A DNA stretch of 64,000 nucleotides from Turritopsis dohrnii. Lineage: Eukaryota > Cnidaria > Hydrozoa > Anthoathecata > Oceaniidae. Positions within the stretch are counted from its first letter, which is position 1, and each line of letters starts with the position of its first letter. Shown here one piece after another: positions 1 through 10,681 of this stretch. The stretch lies in assembly GCA_027922465.2 (NCBI GenBank), contig BQMF02000005.1:1240001-1304000 (forward strand), given 5' to 3'. Below the pieces are notes generated by a model. The model was not told where the DNA came from. It worked only from the letters and a program-made list of their open reading frames with translations, and made no database searches. The position numbers and the translations under genes are program-made.

Positions 1-109
1 ATACAGGAGTTTCTCTCATTGATACAAGCTCACATACCAAAAATGAGTGACATTTTCTATTTTTTGTGGTTGATTTCACATGGAATGACCCCTTGCTCAA
101 ACCTAAAAA

Positions 110-282
110 CAAAAAAAATGTGTCTTTTCATACCCTACGAAAAGACCCCAAGCATTATTTAAAGCATGGGAAGCAGCCATTGGCGGGACTGATTTGCAAG
201 CCACTACAAGATTGTGCTCTGATCATTTCGAGCCTAGCTGCTATGAAGAATCTTCAATATATACTGAAGATGCAACAGCTTA
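110..282 (+). pseudogene. Broken THAP-type zinc finger fragment
   Basis: One frame reads SFHTLRKDPK (about 115-155). The next frame then continues ALFKAWEAAIG and RLCSDHFEPSCY up to about 255. Together these match the middle and end of a THAP (C2CH) DNA-binding domain: the FxxxPKDP-like block, the invariant Trp, and the C-x2-H-F zinc-binding end. A single frameshift lies between the halves, and the first Cys pair is not visible upstream. A stop falls just before a good donor-like GTAAGT (about 283). THAP domains occur in host regulators and in P-element-like transposases. With no flanking transposase visible, this could be either, and it looks non-functional. Confidence 0.5.
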
Positions 283-287
283 AGTAA

Positions 288-916
288 GTTTTAATTGCTC
301 TGTAGTGTTATCAAATCGTTATTCTTGGCTAATTTTAGTTGTTTTCTGGAAATATTGTAAAAAGTGCAGGAATCCCTTTTAGAACATTGATGGTAGCTAG
401 TTTCTCATTAAAAACATGTTTTAATCTTCAACAATTTCAAATTCCACAGTAAATTATATAAAGAAATAAATTGATGTTTAAAAAAGACAACTTTTTTGAG
501 CAAAATGTGACTATGACAACAACATGCTAGCTATTATTTTGAACCCAATTATTCTAGTCATGTCTTTTTTAGCTGATAACATCTTTTGCGAGATTAGGCA
601 ATTTTTGTCTTATGCAAATATATAACTAGAACTAAAACTAGAATCTTAATTTGCGCTCACTATACTACTTACTGTCACTCTTTATATTATAACGGGCTTC
701 TAGAAACGCAAAAAGTAAAAAAATGATCGATCAAGAAAATATGTACAAAGCTATTTACACATATTACTCATCAAAATCAGCGCAATTTTAATTTGATTGA
801 AAGAATAGGTTAGACTGTGTCCACATGTAGGGAAGGTAAGAAGATTGAACGGTTACGAAAAAGCAGCAGCATGTTGATTTTAAAATACCACACGCAAAGC
901 CTTCCATGATGGCTTC
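288..916. other. No gene recognised
   Basis: AT-rich sequence with no open frame or repeat that I can identify. Confidence 0.5.
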
Positions 917-2400
917 ATGTGCATGGCTCACAAAATCAGAGCAGAAATAATGTCACCACTTCAACATCCCCTCCTCCTGGGGACGAGGTTGACCACTTCA
1001 AGTCAAGGCGAACAACACGATTTGGCACAGCAACCAAGAGCATCAACCTGGCTGACAGCGCTACCTCTTGCTTCTGAAAATTTCCTTCTCACCAAACGGG
1101 TATTTTTCGATGTAGCTATAGCAACACGTTACCGATGGTCCATAACACACTGTGTGCAAAAACTCCACAACGAACTGAGGAACACTACCTTATCGGACAA
1201 AACTTAGTCGGACAAAAGTGACTAAATTTTTTGGCTAAAATTTTGTCCGACTAATAATTTTGTCCGACTAAAATTTTGTCCGACTAATTATTATGTCCGA
1301 CTAAATATTTGGTCCAAATCATTTTTTTCAGAATTCTTCTTCTTATCAGTTTAATTACAAAATTTTAAATATTTATAATTTCTTTATGATTTTTCTTTTT
1401 GCTCACCAACAAATACAATATTTTTACATGACTTAGTCATAAATAAACAATTTCAAAAGTGGTAAAGTTTTTAGATAAATAATATTAACGCTCGTTTTCT
1501 TCATGTTTATTGTTTATTCTTTACGCTCTAAAGGGATTCTCGACCCTTTCGTAAACAGACTGGACGTTTTTGATAGCCTCACTTATTCCAGGAAAGAATC
1601 CACAGGAAAAGGGAAAAGCACCGGTAATAACAGAAACTTCCGATGAAAGTTCAAAAGAAAATGAAGAAGACAGTCATAATAGAAGAAGTGCCTGAAGCCA
1701 ATGCAGGAACCAAAATAGATTTTTATACTGATAAGGAATATGACATTGAAATTGAAAAATAAAATTATACTACAACCCTTTTAATTATGATTTTTTTCCG
1801 ACGGCAAAATTGTGGTATGATGATTTTGTTGGACATATGTTTTTCACGTCGGCAAAACTGTTTTTATTAAATATGCCTTTCCCCTCGTTTTCTTATACAT
1901 ACCTAGAACTTAGAGTAATCGGCGTACTTCCGCACGCTTTTCGATAATCCTGATCGAAAATTAAGTAAGTTATGAAATTTTAGAAAAGGACCAAAATTTT
2001 AGTCGGACAATATTATTAGTCGGACAAAAGTGACTAAAATATTTGGAGGTGACTAAAATTTTGTCCGACTAAGTTTTGTCCGATAAGGTATTACGTAGAA
2101 GAGATGATCAACAAATTTTTCAAAGACGTTTAAGTAAAACCGGAACACGAGCAACTTACCAGTGAGCAACTAGTAGGATTATCATATACACCTCATGCAG
2201 CCAGATCAGTCGTGAGCGCAAGAAGAGCGTTTTGGGTCAAGACCAAAGAGCATTTTTCGACATTTCAACGCATATATACGCTCAACAGCATACGACTCGA
2301 AGCCTAAGATCTTTATTTGCTTCCTGAGAAGAAACGGCAATACAACCGATCATAGACTTCGCAGCTAGTGTGGCATGCGACGCGAGTGTAAAATCGTCGT
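917..2400 (+). pseudogene. Retroelement remnant, region downstream of reverse transcriptase, split by a miniature element
   Basis: Before the insertion, residues such as RASTWLTALPL, then F.L.K..FFDVAIATRYRW and HNELRN, match the conserved post-reverse-transcriptase segment of a retroelement polyprotein common in marine invertebrates (pattern ASSWLxALPL...LxKxxFxDAxxxRY). After the insertion (from 2091) another frame reads VEEMINKFFKDV, a stop, VKPEHEQLTSEQL, then ARSVVSARRAFWVK and EKKRQYN. These match the continuation of the same family (SARxFWxxGQxAFFDxR; NExEKKRxYN). Removing the element at 1188-2088 joins HNELRN directly to VEEMINKFF. Stops and frame changes make it dead. The exact retroelement class is not certain. 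Confidence 0.55.
1188..2088. mobile_element. TA-flanked non-autonomous DNA transposon (Tc1/mariner/pogo-like)
   Basis: The ends are matching inverted repeats: CCTTATCGGACAAAACTTAG at the left and its reverse complement at 2069-2088. They are flanked by TA at 1186-1187 and 2089-2090. Several further GTCCGACTAA motifs in both orientations follow inside each end (1235-1300 and 2000-2080). The 901-bp body holds two small overlapping open frames. One is acidic, 1661-1762, ending TDKEYDIEIEK. The other reads PGKNPQEKGKAPVITE and ends near 1715. They could be the tail of a lost transposase. The element sits inside the retroelement remnant, so it is the younger of the two. Confidence 0.75.
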
Positions 2401-3189
2401 GCGTGCACTTGGTGTGATATTATCAGAGAAAAAGAAATGACTACGCACCAAGCTATCATTTTCACTTGTCAGATCAATCGTATCGTGTATCAGAGGCACC
2501 CGCTCTCGATGAGGAGACCTGTTGTCATCAGCGAATCCGATCCGAACCTCGTCGTCGATGCTGTTGTACTGATCCGAAACCCACTATGAAGCTTTTTTTG
2601 TCGTTTCCCATTGCATTGGACGTCTTCGCAAAATCTTAAAAAATGAATAAATTTTCATTTTTTTTCTTGCATAAATTCATAAATAGTCTTGAATTTGAGA
2701 GGTAGGAGTAAATTGGGCCTTAACTGAGTTCATTTCAAGTTCATTCATCATTCCATTACGATTTTCACTCAAGATTCAATATGGCTTGTGGTGTTAAGAC
2801 ATGTACTAACGAGCTTTGATACTGGTGTTATTTTTCATCAATGTTTTGGTAAAAAGAAGTTTTTTTAACCAGCTGGATGGTATTAGTACTTAAATGGCGC
2901 CAATAAGAACGGTGATGCTCCCCGAAGCCTATGTTTGCTGTTTTTCGTATTTTTGATAAAGAGAGAAACTTTTGTTTCTTATCTTGAGCTGAATTTTGAT
3001 CTGGATTTGAATAGAAATACAGATATCGTTTTCAGCGAATCGTTTGTGTACATTTCAATATTGACTTCAAGCAAAAACAAGATCTTCAGGGTAAACCTTC
3101 AGTTTGTTTATGCTGTGTTGTTATTTGGTGACGTCCATCATTGTTCAGAGCCAACAACAACGCAAGAAATAAATAACTTCTGTAAAGTT
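2401..3189. other. No gene recognised
   Basis: The first part is less AT-rich and may be the tail of the preceding retroelement. The open frame starting near 2935 is not recognisable until about 3200, where LINE sequence begins. Confidence 0.4.
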
Positions 3190-4080
3190 AGAAGACTGAA
3201 ATGTTTTCAACAAAATATACGCGGTTTGCAAGGGAAATTCGATGAAGTAAAGCGTAGTTTATACGGTCGAACTTTTGCGTTGTCTAATGTGAATCTAGTG
3301 ACCTGTACTTATGAAAACTCTTGCATTCTTAAGTAAAAGTATTGGCAATGTCTAATGGCAGGTCAATTGATTTACATTAGACAATGCGAAAGTTCGACCG
3401 TGTAAACTACCTTTTAAATTCGTCAGCGGAACAGTTTTTACTTACTCTGATGATGACTATGTTATAAGTTGAAATGTTAGATACAAATCTTAAAATATAC
3501 TTGCTTTGTTGCTTTAATTCTGATCCAAGGGTTACAACATAATGAAATTATTCGGAATTGCATTCATACTATATTTTCTTTAAGTTATCATATCATATCG
3601 CGATCAAAGCGTACCTATTTTCAATCCGAACTGAAAGGAAACCGCAATAAACCAGATACACTGTGGAGAAGAATCAAGAAAATATTTCCAGTAAAACTCT
3701 CTTCAATTTCGACCTCAAGATCCTTCAAATGGAGATGAAATACTCACTGGAGAAACAGTCGATTGCAGAAGGATTCCGAAATTTCTATAAATCTATTGCA
3801 TCTAACTTGAAACAAAAAGCGTTTCCTCTCGTCGATCTTATTTGGAGATACACCCTACAAATCTAATTTCAACCAATTTACATTTGGTGAGGTATCTAAC
3901 ACTGACGTTTTTAAACTACTACGGAAATTCAAACGTAAATCTGCCACTGGACTGGACAACATATCAACTTATTTATAAAAGGATGTTGTTTTTGTTATCA
4001 GCCAAGTCACGACGTTCTTTACGGAACCTTTGCTGTTTATTTGGAATAAAAATTTGTGTTTTCTCTGAAATGATGGCCCG
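3190..4080 (+). pseudogene. Degraded LINE (CR1/L2-like): endonuclease start and RT start
   Basis: LKCFQQNIRGLQGKFDEVK (about 3199-3255) matches the opening of an apurinic-type endonuclease domain of a non-LTR retrotransposon (QNIRGL..K.DE). Further on, LWRRIKKIFP (about 3660-3690) matches the linker before the reverse transcriptase. FGEVSNTDVFKLLRKF and SATGLDNISTYL (about 3882-3977) match the RT entry motif (KATGLDNIS...LK). Frames change several times and stops are present. A foldback miniature element interrupts the endonuclease region at 3254-3410. Most of the endonuclease and most of the RT are missing. Confidence 0.6.
3254..3410. mobile_element. Foldback miniature element, copy 1
   Basis: The arms are near-perfect inverted repeats: GTAGTTTATACGGTCGAAC plus TTTTGCGTTGTCTAATGTGA on the left, mirrored by TTACATTAGACAATGCGAAA and GTTCGACCGTGTAAACTAC on the right. 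The loop contains CTTGCATTCTTAAGTAAAAG and CAATGTCTAATGGCAGGTCA. A second copy, in the other orientation, lies at 36597-36720. It interrupts the LINE reading frame right after the DEVK motif. Confidence 0.65.
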
Positions 4081-5279
4081 ATAAAAATACATCGTTAAAA
4101 GAAAAAGTGTTGTAGTTTGGTGTGTAGTTGAAGAATGGAGCGCGAAAACCGGGTCACTGCAAGCAAAACACTCACTCCCCACACATACGGTCTAAATAAC
4201 ATAACATTTCATGCTATATTATATGCTTCAACGGAATGAAGAAGGCTAATCTCATTATGTTTTTGTGGGCTGAGATCGAAGGGTGGTGTGCAGCGCGACC
4301 GTGGATGTGTGGAGTGATCGTTTCAAATGTGGAGTGCATTTCTATGTGTAGTAATACTATGTGGAATTACTGTATATTTGTGGAGCGACTGGTATTTAAG
4401 TATATATGGGAAGTAACTGCTCTTTTGGATTATAAAACGTTATGGGGGCGCGCGGCGCGCAGTAGTGAAACTCGCTAGGAGAAAGCAAGCTGTGGTTCTG
4501 CAAAATAGCCACTGAGCTCTTAGCACAGTCACAACATAAATGGTAACCGAGCTTTGTAAGTAGATTTTTGTTCTTGTAGTAAAAAGGAACTACAGTTCTT
4601 CTTAACCATGCCATACACCATGCCATACACACAGCGCACAAGAAGCCAATAATTATTAATAATAAAATATTAGGACACGGGAGAGCAGCAGCAACAGGTC
4701 TAGGATATCATATGTTTTTTCCTTTTAAATCAAATGTACACAAAAGTATTATATATTTTAAGTAGTGAGAAGCCATCCATCATCCATCATTTGTTTTTAA
4801 AAAGGTTTCTTCTTTTTCTGAATGCATCAAAAACATATGGTAGTATGAAATTGTGTATGATGTGATGTAATGAATGAGTGCCAAAAATTCCATAAGACCA
4901 CAATCACCTATCAGTCTAGTAAAACGCAAGTTCTCAAGTTCTCTGCCTTGAAATCTGAGTAATGAATGCATTTCTGGAGTTGCAATTCTAAGCCTTGGTA
5001 AAATAAATTCAAGAAAAAGAAGATATTTCTTTGACAATATAAAACAGCTAACTAAATGTATTTATGCCGCTTAAGCTACTTTTATCTATATATTTTGACT
5101 TTTAAAGCAGTTTTCTGTGTTCACCCAAGAGTTAGACAAACCATCCACAACTTGGAGATTTAATTTATTATTATTATTATATATACAATTTTCTGGAAGT
5201 AGACACATGGTCCCTTTAACACCAGGTTCAATCTTTGACAACTTGTCGCAATCATGTTTGTCAGGTGGCTGTTGTTTCA
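4081..5279. other. No gene recognised
   Basis: Mixed AT-rich DNA with a short GC-rich patch (CGCGCGGCGCGC, about 4449-4460). The overlapping open frames on both strands show no family features. Confidence 0.4.
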
Positions 5280-6483
5280 ACGAGATTCATATGATATAGA
5301 ACGTTCCATAACTTATTGAGTCAAATTTTGAAGGTATAAAGAGATGGTGCTTGCCAGTGGCAGGTTATTCCATTGTTCTGCGACTCAATTTTTAAATGAA
5401 TACTTTTTTACGTCTTTAAAACATTTTTGTTGGGTAATCGTAAATTTGTGACGATGTAGGTTGTGTTTTTGTCAATCCTGCGATCGAAAGCGAAGAAAAT
5501 TTCCAATTAGGTTCTTTGTCATAAAGGTCATGGGTGATCTTATATAGATCTGTCGTTGTAGGTGAGGGTTCCACATAGGAGCACTATATCCGAGATGGGT
5601 GCGTACAACACTTGTGAACAGCAGCTTGAAACAATCCTCATCTAGGTAGACAAACATTTTCCGTATCATTTTTTTCGTTAATGTGTTTTTCAAAGAAAGA
5701 TGCTTTTCGAAATTTATGCCTAAGTTATTCACATCTGATTTATGCTTGAGGACAGTGCCATCCATTACATACTGTGTTGCGTCAGGGGACTTCAACCTTG
5801 AATTTATTTTCATGTGCTCACATTTTTCCCGATGGAATTTCAATGAGAAGGTATCTGTCCATATTGCAATAATTTCTTTAAATCGCTTTGACGCTGCTCA
5901 GTTGTGATTTCAATTTCTCTGAATTTTTCAAGTCATTGGCATACAGGAAAAGTTCTGACTCATCAGCAAATTCAGCTAGAGTGTTCATGAAGATAACGAA
6001 AAGCAGTGGACCTTGTTGATATTGATCGGACAATAATCTCTGATCCAGGACAGAACTGGACCTTGTCAGTAGTGACGTAAGACTTCAATAAGTCGACAGT
6101 GGGGAACATTGTCAAACGCTTTTTTGAAATCACAATATATATTATATGATATCAATCACACCTCCATTTTCGAGAATTTCTGAAAAATTTATCTATAATT
6201 TGGAGCAGTTGCAGAGTAGTTGATCTTCCATCAAGAAAACGAATTGGCGATTTGACAAAAGTTTATTGGCTTTGAGATATGATAGCAAAGAATTATGCAT
6301 TATCCATTCCAAAATTTTTGATGCAATGCTAGTCAGGTTAATTGGTCTGTAATTTGCAACAGAACGTTTGTCACCTGTTTTCTTATAAATGGCTGTGGAT
6401 GGACTTTCCCTATGTTGTAAGACTGTTTGAATATCTAAGCTGTATTTTGGACTTTCGATAAAATTTTTCATATTTTTTTTCAA
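5280..6483 (-). pseudogene. Degraded LINE (CR1/L2-like), RT to 3' tail
   Basis: Read on the minus strand from 6483 down. First comes YKKTGDKRSVANYRPINLTS with IASKILE (the RT motif of the pattern KKGDK...NYRPISLTS..SKILE). Next is GPLLFVIFMNTLAEFADE and the catalytic-loop region LFLYAND (consensus YADD, second D kept, first changed to N), about 6030-5930. Then FHREKCEHMKIN, VNNLGINFEKHLS, SVVRTHLGYSAPMWNPHL (typical post-RT GY..PVWNP motif), and finally QWNNLPLAS...LNKLW near 5330-5290, the usual LINE C-terminal W-NLP block. Frames shift repeatedly and the 5' part is absent, so it is a 5'-truncated dead copy. Confidence 0.75.
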
Positions 6484-7009
6484 AACACTCTCATTGTGTA
6501 AACACTTTACAACCGAAAAGATCGTACGGCCAGGAATATTTCTGTGTGTTTTTCATCTTTTAATTTTTTCTATGCCTATTTAAGCGCTATATATTTGGCT
6601 TAATTTGACTGCTTCTAACTAGGGAATATTAAATGATATTTATCAAGTTATGTCATTGTGAACATATGTACACATCTTTGTAGATAATCAGGTGCTTTTC
6701 AAGATTTTATCTGCTTATTTGGTTCTCAGGAGGTCCTTTTTTAATATACTCAAAATGCTTATGAGGTTTGTTTGATTTTTAGTTTAAACAGGGTATTAGT
6801 TTGTAATTAAAATCCATTGTGATTGTTGCGGTCAGCGTTTGATTCTCAGTCATCTATCTTGATTGTCCACTCCAATAACTTTGTTATAATGTATTGTTGC
6901 CTATAATACTAGTTTAAAAACCAAAATCTTCCCTTCCTTAATTATTAGTTTTTTGTATTCTTAGACTGAAAAATAGAGCTGACTTATGTAGGTGAGAATT
7001 CATTTAAGA
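6484..7009. other. Upstream region of the SLC33A1 gene
   Basis: No coding sequence seen. A splice-acceptor-like TATGTAG lies at 6985-6991, just before the first coding ATG. The first coding exon may therefore be preceded by a spliced 5' UTR exon or receive a spliced leader; the sequence alone cannot decide. Confidence 0.35.
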
Positions 7010-10000
7010 ATGAGACTACGAGATGGTAAGCTGTTGGAGAGCCAGAAGCATAACACATCTAGTGAAACCAATGTTTTTGTTGAACCGAAAAATAATATGC
7101 ATATCAAATGCAAGAATGATAAAAAAGTGGATGAATACACCCATGCCAACTTAGAAGGGGACTACAATAATGTTTTACTTTTGTTGCTGTTGTATGTTTT
7201 ACAAGGTATTCCGCTTGGATTGGCTGGAAGTATGCCGATGATTTTGCAAAACAAGAATATTTCATACAAACAACAAGCAATGTTTAGTTTCGTTTACTGG
7301 CCTTTCAGTTTGAAGCTGTTATGGGCACCTATTGTTGATGCTGCTTTCATTGAGCGATTTGGAAGGAGAAAGTCGTGGCTGGTCCCAGTGCAATATGCAA
7401 TTGGCTTATTTATGCTCATTCTTTCTGGAGTAATTTTCTTGTCTTTTTTATTTACTTCATCTTCTACTTTGATGATTAGGAAATCTTACATCACATTGTC
7501 TTTTTTTTCTATATAGCAAGTCGAAAGTATTTTGGCTAGTGATGTCCCTAATGTGTTGTATCTCACAATAATATTTTTTTCACTCAATTTTCTGGCTGCT
7601 ACTCAAGATATAGCTGTTGACGGCTGGGCATTAACAATGTTGCAGAAACACAATGTTGGGTACGCCTCAATGTGCAACAGTGTTGGTCAAACAGCAGGTT
7701 ATTTCATTGGGAATGTAATCCTATTGGCCTTTAGTTCACCTGATTTTTGTAATAAATATTTACGAACAGAACCTCAAGACTTTGGTGTAGTGACATTATC
7801 AGGTTTGGCTTCTCATCTGTATTGAACTTTCAGAATTTATGTTTAAGCATTTGGTGACATCGCACTTTGTTTACTGTTCAGGCTTTTTGTTCTTTTGGGC
7901 CTGTATATTCCTTATTACAACCACACTTGTTTGGATCTTCAAACAAGAAAAGAAGGATGAAGATGTCGAAGACCATGGCATTATTGGAACCTATTTACTT
8001 CTTGCCAAAATCATCAAACTTCCTTCAGTCCAAGAACTCATACTCATTCTGCTAACTGTTAAAGTAAGTCATTATTAATTTCCGCTATATATGTGGATGT
8101 GAATACGAATGTTTTGTGCAACTCAGTAAATATTGCCGGCTCCTTTTATTGTTTTAGATCGGATTTTCTGCTGCTGATTCTGTTACTGGTTTAAAATTAA
8201 TTGAAGCTGGGGTAAAAAAAGAAACACTTGCTTTACTGGCTGTACCTCTTGTTCCATTGCAGATAATCTTGCCTCTTGTCATCAGCAAATACACTTCAGG
8301 TTTGTATAAAGAAGTTCTTACTCCCAACTATGTATGCGGTCAATGGACATTCTTCAATTTAATAAATGAAATAAAAATTTTTGCTCTGCATGAGAAAGAG
8401 GGTGTGACACAACCATGGCACTATTTCACAAGAACATAAACAATGTTCCAAGGTCAACTTTGATCTCTGCAAAAGTATATCTCGTCATTTATGTTTGTTT
8501 TTTAACCATAACATTGTATTGTTTCCTCTATATCATTTTTGTGATTTTGATTATCATGCATACATTTTCTTCATTGTGCATTAGAGAACCATTACTTTCA
8601 TTAAAATTATTCATGAGTAAAATGTTTTAAAATGTTTTAAAATGGGTACCAAGTAGATTAGGAACCCATAGATTAGGTATTATATTTTAAACTTCCTACA
8701 GTTGAATTTGATAGCCTATGTGATAATTATACTGAATCACAATAAAAATAAAAATAGAATTGGATCATTATAGTTGATTTTCCTCTTTTGGAGGACAACC
8801 CTATGCAGTTTTTCGCCTGCTTATTTTCTTAAATCTCCTGTCTGTACTGTAGAACTGTTATTTTCATTTCTTTCCAAGGTCCCCGTCCTCTTGATGTGTT
8901 CAAAAAAGCCATTCCATTTCGTTTATTGATGGGTTGTATCTTCGCTGTTGTTGTTTACTGGACGCATCACGTCCGTCCAAAGGGACAAGAAGATTTTCCT
9001 TATTACTATTTCTTTGTTATTTTATTTGTTTATGGTTTACATCAGGTGAGAACATGTACTTGTACGTTCGTAATCCTCTAGTTCTTTAATCCTGATTAAA
9101 TGTCCCCATCACAGTTCCCAAAGATGATTAAGGAACTAGTTTGGAAGGAAATCTTTTGAGAAATGTTTTGTTTTTCTTTAAATCGCAGTGTGCACTATCA
9201 ATTAACCCCAAACTCTGTCCCTCTATATTTGTGTTGTTTTTATCTATAATACTAGCTCTTTAACAACACTTTTGTAAATTTCAGGTGTTTGCCTATAGTA
9301 TGTTTGTATCAATTATGGCATTTTTTGCTAAAGTTAGTGACCCAACGATTGGAGGAACGTACATGACCCTCCTCAACACACTCTGCAATTTGGGTGGAAA
9401 CTGGCCTACCACGTTAATGTTGTGGTTTGTTGATCCACTCACGACGAAACAGTGTAGCAGTAAGGCTGGAAATATTCTATCCAACTGTGCTGATTCTCAA
9501 CAATCCAAGGTACACACACAAAAAAGCCATGTTATTTTTTCCTATTTTAATTGTCAAGTGAATCTTGAATATGAAATCATACTAAAGATTATTTCTTGGT
9601 TTTTCCTGGAATAAAGCGGAGCACATTTTTTTTTTCGCAAGCTGTGCATGTTCCTCCAATCTTGGTGTTCACAACAATATTCCGTGCCTACCCTTGTCTT
9701 ATTCATATTCATACCTTTGCCCCTTTTTTTATCCAATAAGATTTGCTTATACACAATGGCAGTCAGCTCGATGAGTTTCCACAGTAAGATCAGTGCCACC
9801 CAGCACCAGATTGGAGGGACATACATGACCATGCTCAACACATTCAGCAACATGGGTACCAGACTAGGCAAGTCTTTAATGCTCTACCTAATTGAGGATG
9901 TCACATGGAAAGCATGTACTATTGATTCCAACCCATGTGGTAATCCGCTTGAAGAAAAGGTACAGTCTGAACACTTTTTCAAAATCCCCATCTTTTTGTA

Positions 10001-10550
10001 CAATACTTATTCTAATAAACGCTCAAGGTATGACAGGCTAGTAAAAATGTTTGTTTTTACTTTTTCCTCAAGAGTTGATGTTCGTTGTAAGTAGATAGTT
10101 TTGCAAAGTGAAGGTAGACACAGCTGTACAGCTTCTCACAAGATTTGAATCGACATAATCCCATGTTGAGCGAGATGCTAGGAAACTACTAACATCTTAT
10201 GCTTGTTTTAGTTGTGTGTTTGTAAGGAAATTTAATGTGCGGTATACTTACTGCTATATCACTGTGTGAGTGCTATAATTTACTCATGGTTAATAAACGA
10301 AGGTAAACACATAAATAAATACCAGAGGGACTTGAGTTGGATTTGAATCAGAATCTTCGCTCAAAATCGATTCCTTATCTTTCTTTTACAGATCTGCGTT
10401 GAGGCCGGTGGTAAATGCGAGATAGTCATCGATGGGTATTATCTGGAATCTGCTGTCTGTGTTGTTATTGGTTTTCTCTGGTTGCTATGGCGACGTCATT
10501 CGCTAACACACTTACAAAATTTAAAAGATAAAGCTTGGAAAGTAACATAA
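7010..10550 (+). CDS. SLC33A1: Acetyl-CoA transporter (AT-1), seven coding exons plus alternative exon 6
   Basis: Multi-pass membrane carrier that brings cytosolic acetyl-CoA into the ER lumen for protein and sugar acetylation (known family role). Coding exons, each with GT-AG borders and matching phase: 7010-7429, 7517-7802, 7882-8063, 8158-8299, 8879-9045, 9285-9509, 10392-10550. Together they give 526 residues; the human protein has 549. Diagnostic blocks are LLYVLQGIPLGLAGSMP (about 60-76), SLKLLWAP and FGRRKSWLVP (exon 1), ATQDIAVDGWALTML (about 169-183), CNSVGQTAGYFIGNV, GFSAADSVTGLKLIE, LQIILPLVISKYTSG, IGGTYMTLLNTLCNLGGNWP, and DGYYLESAVCVVIGF in the last exon. The start is the first ATG after an acceptor-like site. 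The N-terminal tail (about 50 residues) is hydrophilic and diverged. A second version of exon 6 lies at 9741-9959. No damage is seen. Confidence 0.96.
9285..9509 (+). CDS. SLC33A1: SLC33A1 exon 6a (canonical)
   Basis: The 225-bp exon is phase 0 at both ends. It encodes VFAYSMFVSIMAFFAKVSDP, IGGTYMTLLNTLCNLGGNWP, then LWFVDPLTTKQC and a Cys-containing lumen-facing loop. It is the version closest to vertebrate AT-1 (SDPxIGGTYMTLLNT..NLGGNWP). It ends in a Lys codon followed by GTACAC. Confidence 0.93.
9741..9959 (+). CDS. SLC33A1: SLC33A1 exon 6b, diverged duplicate of exon 6
   Basis: A pyrimidine-rich tract and ATAAG acceptor precede a 219-bp open exon, phase 0 at both ends and closed by AAG|GTACAG. 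It encodes ICLYTMAVSSMSFHSKIS, HQIGGTYMTMLNTFSNMG, then LMLYLIEDVTWKAC. This aligns end to end with exon 6a (Y-M-V-S-M, IGGTYMTxLNT, N-G, LML, C), but the SDP, NLGGNWP and FVDPLT motifs are replaced. Use in place of 6a gives 524 residues in frame; including both would also stay in frame. I infer mutually exclusive splicing; transcripts are not seen here. It could instead be an unused exon duplicate, but it has no stop or frameshift. Confidence 0.82.
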
Positions 10551-10675
10551 TGTTGTATCGATAAGTTACTAACATATACCCATAATGCAATTGTATTTAT
10601 ATGACAGTAACTTATTTTGTCAGTGGAGGAACTAAACTATTTTACATTTTATGCAGTCTTAACATCGTTTAGAAG

Positions 10676-10681
10676 AATAAA
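10676..10681 (+). promoter_or_regulatory. Candidate polyadenylation signal of SLC33A1
   Basis: AATAAA lies 126 bp after the SLC33A1 stop codon, a plausible end for a short 3' UTR. The motif is common in AT-rich DNA, so this is only a candidate. Confidence 0.4.

Noticed and set aside
5117..5299. Overlapping frames on both strands after the minus-strand LINE
   Set aside because: No motif is recognised; the true LINE C-terminal W-NLP block ends near 5290.
6992..7009. GTG start 18 bases upstream of the SLC33A1 ATG
   Set aside because: Animal nuclear genes start at ATG; the frame there begins right after a splice-acceptor-like TAG.
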